A stretch of 38,291 nt of DNA from Bacillota bacterium (GTDB lineage: Bacteria; Bacillota; Sulfobacillia; JAJZYS01; JAJYTV01): assembly GCA_021793645.1 (NCBI GenBank), contig JAJYSJ010000022.1:1-38291 (forward strand), in the 5' to 3' direction. A program made the position numbers and the translations under genes. Below are positions 1 through 6,745 of the stretch, one piece after another. The number at the start of each line of letters is the position of its first letter. The first letter of the stretch is position 1. The notes under the pieces are model-generated. The model was not told where the DNA came from. It saw only the letters and a list, made by a program, of their open reading frames with translations, and ran no database searches.

Positions 1-272
1 GAAGCCCCACAGACGTACCGACCTCCGCAAGGCGCACCAGAGCATTCAACGACTGCGTTTTCATCCCTCGTGGCGGCCGCAAGGCCGTGGGGAACTGACT
101 ACGTAACTCGCGTACAGACACAAACCGCATACGAGGCACCCCCGTGTACACATATGATACTACGTTTTGGACTTTCGTGCTCACCGCCGGAAACCGAATA
201 AGAGTCACGGGCCGACCGATTCTGGTCAATCCCTTCGTGATGCGGGTTAGTGCCAACGCATGGCGCTGCGGA
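1..272. other. Left-edge region with no firm gene
   Basis: No recognisable gene is seen in the first 272 bases. A plus-strand frame is open from the edge to a TAA at 104-106 (34 codons, rich in Arg and His) and could be the tail of a gene that starts outside the window, but it matches no family I know. A longer plus-strand frame at 144-362 overlaps the lipoprotein remnant on the other strand, lacks a good ribosome-binding site and looks like chance. Confidence 0.3.
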
Positions 273-1087
273 TCAGGAACTCGTCGAGCCGTACTGCGGG
301 CCGGCGAAAGTCACTTCGTAAAACGCACCGCCGGGTCCGAGTGCCCCGTTGGGGTTGTATGAAGCGAGGCCGATGAGCTGGTGGTTACCTTTCGTCATGT
401 AGCTGTAGAGAAGGGTGCTTAGGTTCAATAACCGCTCACTGCTGGGCCCTAACGCAGGCAGCACCGGCCCGTCGTAGCCCCTATAGCCTGGGCGTCCTTG
501 CGCGCCGCTGCAAAGAACGGCCCTCCGCCGATAGCGGAGCAGCCGCGGCAGACTCCGTCGCTGCCCACCTGAATGGCCACCTGCGCGGACGAGAGATATA
601 CTTGGAAAGAACTTTTGTCCGTTGTTGAGGATTACCAGGTAGGCCGCCACTTCAGGGCGATCGGCTGCGGGACAGGCAAACCGACAGTCTGCGGAGTGCC
701 ACGCGAGGTGACGGGTGCACTAGCGTAAGTTGTTGGGACCGCCACTACCGGTACTTGTGTTGGTGCGACCGGTGTGGGCAGAACAGGCAACTGGGCCGGG
801 CCGCCTGTAGGATTGCCGCCTGGGAACTCGGTGCCGCCATTCTCGATGGACGGAGGCGGCTTCCCAGTGTTCGAGGAAGAGACTTTGGGCTGTGCATGAT
901 GGGTGCTGTGCGCTGTATGAAGGCCATGGGGCGGTGATGCGCTCGGCTGCCTACCGCATCCGGTCGCTAGCAGAAGCACACCAACCAAGCCTGCCCAAAG
1001 GCCCTGTCTCCGCGCTCGGATGGAGCGGTCGCCGAGCGGCCCTGGAGTTACTCCGATACCCTGCGGCGGGGCGCTATTGCGGGGCAT
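273..1087 (-). pseudogene. Secreted lipoprotein, broken by frameshifts
   Basis: The ATG at 1087 has a good Shine-Dalgarno (AGGGAG, 5 nt spacing). The product begins with a basic segment, a hydrophobic stretch and the lipobox LATGC, so it should be a lipid-anchored exported protein. A Pro/Thr/Val-rich linker follows. The first frame stops at 632, but the next frame continues immediately with a sensible sequence (VAAYLVILNNGQKFFPS) to a stop at 273. One missing G near 648 would join them. Between about 590 and 480 the plausible coding frame shifts again (AQVAIQVGSDGV, then GGGPFFAAARKDAQ) and returns. This means at least three frame changes: decay or a poor-quality read. I do not recognise the C-terminal domain. 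It is divergent from the GNAT gene at 1171. Confidence 0.55.
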
Positions 1088-1170
1088 AAACGCTCCCTGA
1101 TGCCGAGGCTCTCTGCGGCTCACACGTTCGGTGGGCGAGGCATGGATCAGATGGATGGGGGAAGGACGCG

Positions 1171-2142
1171 GTGAGTGAGACAGTGAAGGGCACGCCGCAG
1201 GACCTGGGAGCCGCGCAGGTGCGGCTGATGCAGGGCCTGGCCCAGGAGGTGACGACGCTGCGTCCCGAGCTCCTTGAGGGCGGCGCGACCGTCGGGGAAC
1301 TCGCTTGGATATTCGGCAAAGACCGGGCGGCGCTCGGCGATACTTGGCGCCACCGCTTGTGGCGCCGCGCCGACGGCAGCGGCCGACTGGACGCCTGGGC
1401 CTGGGTGTACCTCCCGTACACGGTGAATCGCAGCGACGGCTCCACATCCAAGTCAAACAGCGCGAACCTGGTCTGGCAGGTCCATCCGGACCGCCCGGAT
1501 CTGCTGGACGAGATCCTCGACTGGTACGCCGAGCATGCGGCAGGTCTTGACCGGTTCATCACGCCGCAGGATCCGGACACGCACATGTTGGCCCGGCTGC
1601 CCGCGTACGGCTACGAACCCGATACGGAGATGGGTGGCGACGACGGCGATTGGCACCAGTTTAACCGTCGGTCACTTGTGAACCTGCCGGAACCCGCATT
1701 GCCGCCCGGCTTCCGTTTCCGAACGGCCGCTGAGGTAGGCCCGTTGGCCGCAACCCGTGCGCACGTAGACGCGTGGCATCCGTCGACGTTCACCGAGACC
1801 AGTATGGCAGGCGTACAGGCCACATGGCCTTATCGCGACGACCTGCATGTTCTCGTCGAAGCACCGGATGGGACCCTGGTTGCCAGCGCCATCATGTGGT
1901 TCGATCCCTACAGTCGCACCGCTGAATTCGAACCGGTGGGAACGCATCGGTCCTATCGCCGTCAGGGCCTGGGCACCGCCCTGTTGTGGCACGGCATGCA
2001 CCGGGCCCGCGACGCGGGTGCGGAGACGATGCTGGTCGCGTGCATCGGCGCGCCCGCACATCCGGCGGCCCGCGAACTGTATTACGGGGTCGGTTTCGAA
2101 CCGTTCACCCGCGATGTCCCGTATGTCAGGCGAGAGAAGTAG
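1171..2142 (+). CDS. Tandem GNAT N-acetyltransferase
   Basis: The 323-residue protein should transfer an acetyl group from acetyl-CoA to an amine. The C-terminal half carries the GNAT acetyl-CoA binding motif R-R-Q-G-L-G-T-A (around residue 265) and the usual beta-strand/helix order ending in YYGVGFEPF. The N-terminal half (about 1-165) looks like a second, degenerate GNAT-type domain, the layout seen in mycothiol-synthase-like and other tandem GNATs. The GTG start is supported by a GGGGGAAGGA Shine-Dalgarno 4 nt upstream. The substrate cannot be told from the sequence. The gene stands alone, between a broken lipoprotein gene and a Tn3 remnant. Confidence 0.8.
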   Translation: MSETVKGTPQDLGAAQVRLMQGLAQEVTTLRPELLEGGATVGELAWIFGKDRAALGDTWRHRLWRRADGSGRLDAWAWVYLPYTVNRSDGSTSKSNSANLVWQVHPDRPDLLDEILDWYAEHAAGLDRFITPQDPDTHMLARLPAYGYEPDTEMGGDDGDWHQFNRRSLVNLPEPALPPGFRFRTAAEVGPLAATRAHVDAWHPSTFTETSMAGVQATWPYRDDLHVLVEAPDGTLVASAIMWFDPYSRTAEFEPVGTHRSYRRQGLGTALLWHGMHRARDAGAETMLVACIGAPAHPAARELYYGVGFEPFTRDVPYVRREK

Positions 2143-2191
2143 TCGTAGCTCGAGTGGTCGGCACCGAGAGCTCCGCAGGCGACTCAGAACT

Positions 2192-2380
2192 CTAGAGAAG
2201 ATCCTCATCGGTCAGTGCGGCGAAGGGGTTCCCCATCGGCCGAAGGGCGCCGGTGGGGCTCAAGGTGTGAATGCGCACCGGCCGAACATGTTGATGCGCT
2301 CGTGCCCCAGGGGGACTGGCGGGCCGCGTCCTCATCGGCGATCTGCTGCCCCTCCGCCCGCAGTTGGGCGAGCAAAAACG
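2192..2380 (-). pseudogene. Tn3-family transposase C-terminal remnant
   Basis: Read on the minus strand, three adjoining frames give LLAQLRAEGQQIADEDAARQ, then GHERINMFGRCAFT, then LSPTGALRPMGNPFAAL before a TAG at 2192. Together they match the extreme C-terminus of Tn3-family TnpA proteins (a D-E-D-x-A-R-x-S-P segment, then H-I-N-x-x-G-R-x-x-F, then L-R-P-L-R-x-P). Two frameshifts within 190 bp and no upstream catalytic domain show a dead fragment. It abuts the T-run of the tRNA operon terminator. Confidence 0.6.
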
Positions 2381-2416
2381 GGGGCGCAGGACCCACATCT
2401 TGGGGTGCCTGCGCCC
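2372..2416 (-). terminator. Rho-independent terminator of the tRNA operon
   Basis: GGGCGCAGG (2382-2390) pairs with CCTGCGCCC (2408-2416), and the inner ACCC/GGGT extends the stem. On the minus strand the hairpin is followed within three bases by TTTTT. It lies 25 bp downstream of the tRNA-Lys 3' end. Confidence 0.85.
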
Positions 2417-2440
2417 AGAAACCTGCTCTACGAAAGGGAT

Positions 2441-2516
<76 letters not shown>

Positions 2517-2526
2517 ACACACTGTT

Positions 2527-2603
2527 TGGTAGCGGCGGCTGGACTCGAACCAGCGACACTACGGGTATGAACCGTATGCTCTAACCAACTGAGCTACGCC
2601 GCC
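2527..2603 (-). tRNA. tRNA-Met (CAU), elongator type
   Basis: The 77-nt cloverleaf has anticodon CAT in the stem-loop ACGGTT-CAT-ACCCGT, T-arm GCTGG-TTCGAGT-CCAGC and an encoded CCA. It lacks the three G-C pairs of the initiator anticodon stem. A CAU anticodon could also be a tRNA-Ile whose C34 becomes lysidine; the sequence alone does not settle this. Confidence 0.9.
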
Positions 2604-2610
2604 GCAAAAA

Positions 2611-2691
<81 letters not shown>

Positions 2692-2709
2692 ATGTTATCC
2701 GCAAACGAA

Positions 2710-2738
2710 AGTCTAGACTGGTTGGACGGCCGTGTCAA
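2710..2738 (-). promoter_or_regulatory. Sigma-A-type promoter of the tRNA operon
   Basis: On the minus strand a perfect -35 TTGACA (2733-2738) is 17 bp from a -10 TAGACT (2710-2715), just upstream of tRNA-fMet. The near-consensus match and ideal spacing suit a strong stable-RNA promoter. Confidence 0.85.
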
Positions 2739-2752
2739 GCGAAGATGTGCTT

Positions 2753-3673
2753 TTAGAAGCTGGCAATCGCGGACAGCATGCTCCGCCGCACCGCGCCTGC
2801 ATCAACTGCCATCGCGACATCGCAGTTCGCGTCTTCGATCTTCGCCCGATCATCGACCACGGTCTGGCCATAGGTTAGTGCGCTTGCAGTTTCGACAGCG
2901 ACGCTGCAAGGGACGGTGCCGCAAATGCCGGGCTGGATCGCCTCAAGCACCGCGACCACGTCGTGCAATTTGGCTTCTCCCCAGCCTTGGCGCCGATAGA
3001 CCTCTTCGTAGTAGGCAAGCATACGGTCCGCTGCCTGAGCGACCTTCCCCGGCATGCGCCGGATCTCCGCGTAGTCTTCCTTGGAGCACGCCACCTGGTG
3101 CGTTACGTTGAGGCCAACCATCGTCAACGGCACGCCAGATTCCACAGCGACGCGCCAAGCCTCTGCGTCTGCCCAAACATTGAACTCGGCTACAGGTGTT
3201 ATGTTCCCTCGCAAGGTGCTCCCGCCCATCACAACGAGCCGATCAACCTTTTCACGGATGGAGGGATCCAGGCGCAGTGCCAAGGCCACGTTCGTCAGCG
3301 GCCCCGTCGCGATCCAAGTTACGTTGCCTGGCGCCTCGTGCAGCATGCGGCAGGTCGCGATCACAGCATTCTCAGTCTGCACGGGCGCACTGCTCTCCGG
3401 TAACTCGGCTCCCCCCAATCCGTCCTCGCCGTGCACCAGCGGGTCGAAGGCGTAGCCGCGCACGAGCGGCAATTCGGCTCCGCGGAAGACCGGGACGTCC
3501 GATCGCCCGGTAAACGCCGCAAGGTTTCGCAGGTTGCGATACCCAATGTCGACTGGAACGTTCCCAACAGTGGCGCACATACCAAGAACCGCGACATCGG
3601 GCTCGGCCAACAGAGTGAAGATGGCCAGCGCGTCGTCGATGCCGGGATCGCAATCCAGAATGACTTGTCGCAT
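2753..3673 (-). CDS. Inosine-uridine-type nucleoside hydrolase
   Basis: This 306-residue protein should hydrolyse ribonucleosides to base and ribose in nucleoside salvage. The N-terminus has the family calcium-binding signature DCDPGIDDALA (residues 7-17), followed by the typical TVGNVPVD, IATGPLTN and FNVWADAEA motifs and a C-terminal histidine-aspartate (LHDVVAV). The length is normal for the family. Substrate preference (purine, pyrimidine or broad) is not decided. The ATG at 3673 has AAAGGAG some 13 nt upstream, which is longer than usual. It ends about 15 bp before the tRNA operon promoter in the same direction. Confidence 0.92.
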   Translation of the reverse strand: MRQVILDCDPGIDDALAIFTLLAEPDVAVLGMCATVGNVPVDIGYRNLRNLAAFTGRSDVPVFRGAELPLVRGYAFDPLVHGEDGLGGAELPESSAPVQTENAVIATCRMLHEAPGNVTWIATGPLTNVALALRLDPSIREKVDRLVVMGGSTLRGNITPVAEFNVWADAEAWRVAVESGVPLTMVGLNVTHQVACSKEDYAEIRRMPGKVAQAADRMLAYYEEVYRRQGWGEAKLHDVVAVLEAIQPGICGTVPCSVAVETASALTYGQTVVDDRAKIEDANCDVAMAVDAGAVRRSMLSAIASF

Positions 3674-3711
3674 CAGTGAATGATGACTCCTTTAGAGAAG
3701 GTCTATTGGCC

Positions 3712-4029
3712 TCACTTCGGCGGCTCTTCAACGGATCCCTTGCGTAGCGCCTGCCGCGCATCACGCAAGGCCCGTCGCAGTTGCGGGTCCTGTTGGCTCG
3801 CGCGACGCACGGCGTCCACTCCTTGGATTGCTTGGGGCGGCATGGCTGCCAGCAGATCTGACAACACCTCGGGTGGCAGCGCCTCCGCATTGAGCAGGCC
3901 CGCAAGCCCTTCAAGCGATTCCTCCGGCACGAAGACGGCGTACGCCCACCGAACGCGTTCAACAGCTTCAGGCTCCTTGGCGCGGCTCAAGCGGAATACC
4001 CTTACTTCGCCCCCCTGCGCTTTGCCCAA
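3712..4029 (-). CDS. Hypothetical small protein
   Basis: This 105-residue, Ala/Leu/Arg-rich, mostly helical soluble protein matches no family I recognise. A TTG start at 4029 has a GAAGGGAAGG Shine-Dalgarno 6 nt upstream. No signal peptide or membrane segment is seen. It lies 38 bp upstream of the nucleoside hydrolase on the same strand, so the two may be cotranscribed. The codon pattern is like that of neighbouring genes and no credible gene occupies the other strand, which argues for a real gene. Confidence 0.55.
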   Translation of the reverse strand: MGKAQGGEVRVFRLSRAKEPEAVERVRWAYAVFVPEESLEGLAGLLNAEALPPEVLSDLLAAMPPQAIQGVDAVRRASQQDPQLRRALRDARQALRKGSVEEPPK

Positions 4030-4199
4030 CGCACACCTTCCCTTCGCCTCGAGGGTACGGCCGGGACAAACGCGACGGCACGCGGGGACTCCCGGCAGTC
4101 AAGGCGCAAGAAGGCAATCCTGGCGATCTGTACCTGCAGGTATGGTTGAAAGGCGATCCTCCCGTGCCGTCGAAGAGGGAGGGCGAAAGGAGCGAGCGG

Positions 4200-5138
4200 A
4201 TGGACCTGCGCTCCCGATACCGTGGCGCGATCTACGGCCTCGCGGTCGGCGACGCAATGGGCGCGAGCATCGAGTTCGGCATCTACCCGGACTACCACCC
4301 GATCTTCGATCTGCGTGGAGGCGGACCTCACAACCTGGAAGCCGGGCAGTGGACCGATGACACCTCGATGGCACTCTGCCTTGCCGACAGCCTCCTCCAT
4401 CTCGGCGAGTTCGATGCACAGGACCAACTGCGCCGGTATCTTCGCTGGCTACGCGAGGGCTACCGCTCGAGCACCGGGAAATGCTTCGACGCCGGCGGAA
4501 CCGTAAGGACGGCGCTCCAGCGCTTCGAGCGCCGTCCTGCCCCGTACTGCGGCAGCGAGGATCCGAACTCAGCAGGCAACGGCTCGATCATGCGCCTTTG
4601 TCCGGTGCCGCTCTTCTTTCGCAGCGATCCCCGCGTTGCGATCGCCCGCAGCGCCGACAGTTCGCGCACGACCCACGCTGCCCGCACGACCATCGACGCT
4701 TGTCGCTACCTCGGCGGGCTGATCGTCGGCGCACTGGAGGGCCGCACGAAACGAGAGCTGCTCTCCCCTAGGTTTACGCCCATTGCAGGCTTGTTCGACG
4801 CAGAGCCACTTTGTCCCGAGATCGAGCGCATCGCACTAGGCGCTTTCAAAAATCGCCGGCCGCCAAGCGAGATCAAAGGCAGCGGCTACGTCGTCGACTC
4901 CCTCGAAGCAGCCCTCTGGGCCTTCTATCACGGAGAGACCTTCCTCGGCGGACTCTACCTGGCCGTCAACCTCGGCAACGACGCAGACACCACCGGTGCC
5001 GTCTTTGGGCAGCTGGCTGGTGCACACTTCGGTACCGAAGAGATCCCCGCAGACTTCCGCCGAAGCGTCGCCCAGTGGGCCGACCTAGAAGCAGTCGCAG
5101 ATGGACTGTACGAGGCCTCGCAGTCGCTGGCCCGCTAG
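4200..5138 (+). CDS. ADP-ribosylglycohydrolase family protein
   Basis: This 312-residue DraG/ARH-fold hydrolase is expected to release ADP-ribose from a protein or small molecule using two magnesium ions. The paired metal-binding motifs are present: W-T-D-D-T-S near the N-terminus and N-D-A-D-T-T-G near the C-terminus, with GLAVGDAMGA and GNGSIMR also typical. The ATG at 4200 has AAAGGAG 8 nt upstream; an earlier in-frame start at 4146 lacks a site. The stop overlaps that of the convergent carbon-nitrogen hydrolase by 4 bp. The substrate is unknown, and no ADP-ribosyltransferase is visible nearby. Confidence 0.9.
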   Translation: MDLRSRYRGAIYGLAVGDAMGASIEFGIYPDYHPIFDLRGGGPHNLEAGQWTDDTSMALCLADSLLHLGEFDAQDQLRRYLRWLREGYRSSTGKCFDAGGTVRTALQRFERRPAPYCGSEDPNSAGNGSIMRLCPVPLFFRSDPRVAIARSADSSRTTHAARTTIDACRYLGGLIVGALEGRTKRELLSPRFTPIAGLFDAEPLCPEIERIALGAFKNRRPPSEIKGSGYVVDSLEAALWAFYHGETFLGGLYLAVNLGNDADTTGAVFGQLAGAHFGTEEIPADFRRSVAQWADLEAVADGLYEASQSLAR

Positions 5139-6004
5139 GGCAACCGCACCAATGGGCCCAGCAGGTCGCCCCGCCAGTCACGATGGAACTTCTGGCGCCA
5201 GCGGGAGCGGCGGGACGCCGCGAGGTCGACGTCTGCAAAAAGCAGCTCCTCCTTGCCGCCTTCCTTGGCTAGTGCGAGGAAGTTCCCGTCCGCGTCGCAC
5301 ACGTGTGATGCAACTCCGAAGCGGGCCACGGCGTGCTCGCCGCGGAAATTGTACTGCTCCTCGCCGCAGCGATTGCAAAAAGCGATGGCCGTCCCTGTGT
5401 CGAAGGCGTGCACGCGGGTCGTCAGCGGAGTGATGTCGTCCTCATGCGTTGTCTTGATGCGCGGCGAGTTGCTGACCTGCACGACGAGGTCCGCGCCCTG
5501 CAGTGCCAAGGCGCGCACGAATTCGCCGTAGACGGCATCCTGGCAGATCAGGATGCCGATGCGCCCGAGTGCAGTCGGAAAGACGGGAAGGGCATCTCCC
5601 CGGCGGAAGATCTCCGCTTCCACGCAGGCTCCGTCGCCGAGGTCGTTCCCGTACAGGTAGAGCGGCGGCACCGCCTTGTCGTACACGCCGATGAGGCCCT
5701 GCGGCCCCAAAAATAAGGCCGAATTATACACGAGACCCGAGGGTGCGATGCGCGCCATTCCGCCGACGATGTACAGGTTGTGGCGGGCGGCCAGCTCGGA
5801 CCAGAGGCGGGTGGTCTCGCCGGGAACCTCCTCGGCGAGTTCCATAAATTGTTCTCCGAGCGTGTAGCCTGTCGTGGCGAGTTCCGGCAGAAGGACGAGC
5901 TGCGCCCCTTTCGCAGCTGCACGTTCGATCCAGTCCACCGTCCGGCGGCGGTTTTCTTGGACGTCCCCCTTGGCGAGATCCATCTGACACAATCCAATCC
6001 GCAA
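5135..6004 (-). CDS. Carbon-nitrogen hydrolase (nitrilase superfamily)
   Basis: The 289-residue cytoplasmic amidohydrolase has the Glu-Lys-Cys triad: E in LLPELATTGY, K in GVYDKAVPP, and C in ILICQDAVYGE. The overall length and order are those of nitrilase-family amidases such as N-carbamoylputrescine amidase or omega-amidase; the substrate cannot be assigned. Two starts are possible: GTG at 6013 lies almost on the Shine-Dalgarno, whereas TTG at 6004 is 6 nt from GAGGTG and is preferred. It ends tail-to-tail with the ADP-ribosylglycohydrolase. Confidence 0.88.
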   Translation of the reverse strand: MRIGLCQMDLAKGDVQENRRRTVDWIERAAAKGAQLVLLPELATTGYTLGEQFMELAEEVPGETTRLWSELAARHNLYIVGGMARIAPSGLVYNSALFLGPQGLIGVYDKAVPPLYLYGNDLGDGACVEAEIFRRGDALPVFPTALGRIGILICQDAVYGEFVRALALQGADLVVQVSNSPRIKTTHEDDITPLTTRVHAFDTGTAIAFCNRCGEEQYNFRGEHAVARFGVASHVCDADGNFLALAKEGGKEELLFADVDLAASRRSRWRQKFHRDWRGDLLGPLVRLP

Positions 6005-6083
6005 GGAAAACACCTCTCCTTATCCCGCAGGCGCTTTGGGCATCAGCGGCGAACTTTCGAAAGCCTCATAGGGAGGGCGCCCT

Positions 6084-6701
6084 TTGCTGGTCCTCTACTC
6101 GCTGCTGCTGATCCTGTTCTGGCTGCTCGTCCCCACGCTGCTTGCGACGCTGATTCGCCCGCCGCGGCCGCTTGGGCGGGATGGCTTCGCCGCACTCATT
6201 GCGATCGCCTTCTGGGTCCTGATCGCGCTCCTTCATCTACCGATCCACCTTGCACCGCATCCGATGCGGTCGCACTGGATCCTCGTACTACTGCTCTTGT
6301 CGCTCGCAAGCTATGTGTACCTCTTCGTCCGAGGACTGCGCATGCCGCCAAACGGCTACCGGCCGGCAGGGCTGCGCGGCGACTTTCTTTCCATGGCTGT
6401 GCTGTCTCCACTGGACGAGGAGCTTCTCTTCCGCGGCCTCCTCTTCGCGCTGGCCCTGCCCGCGTTGGGTCCCTTCTTCACCATCGTCTATACGTCCATC
6501 CTGTTCCTCCTGGCCCATGAAGCAGGCCGACTTGGCGGGCTGCGTCGGAGTCGGCAGGAGAGTCTTGCGGATCTTGTCTTCGGACTGCTGGCAGGGGCGC
6601 TCTACGCCTGGACCGGCACCATTGCCGCTCCGGTGCTTGCCCATGTGCTGGTGAACGCCTGGTACGCCTACACCCGCTCTATCGACGAGGTGCGGCGCTA
6701 G
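6084..6701 (+). CDS. CPBP-family intramembrane metalloprotease
   Basis: This 205-residue polytopic membrane protein has about six hydrophobic segments. The three CPBP (Abi/CAAX protease) motifs are present in order: D-E-E-L-L-F-R-G around residue 112, F-L-L-A-H-E around residue 143, and H-V-L-V-N-A-W near the C-terminus. These supply the glutamates, histidines and asparagine of the membrane active site. Members process prenylated or peptide substrates or act in bacteriocin self-immunity; the role here is unknown. The TTG start follows GGGAGGG. It is divergent from the preceding gene. Confidence 0.88.
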   Translation: MLVLYSLLLILFWLLVPTLLATLIRPPRPLGRDGFAALIAIAFWVLIALLHLPIHLAPHPMRSHWILVLLLLSLASYVYLFVRGLRMPPNGYRPAGLRGDFLSMAVLSPLDEELLFRGLLFALALPALGPFFTIVYTSILFLLAHEAGRLGGLRRSRQESLADLVFGLLAGALYAWTGTIAAPVLAHVLVNAWYAYTRSIDEVRR

Positions 6702-6745
6702 ACCTGTGCGGGCCGACGAAGGGTCCGCCCCGGAGGAGCGGATCC

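Noticed and set aside
144-362. 72-codon plus-strand frame at the left edge
   Set aside because: No ribosome-binding site, and it runs antisense to the lipoprotein remnant whose translation makes better sense.
6721-6745. Hairpin GGGTCCGC/GCGGATCC after the CPBP gene as terminator
   Set aside because: The stem needs a G-U pair, and neither strand has a T-tract. Too weak to list.
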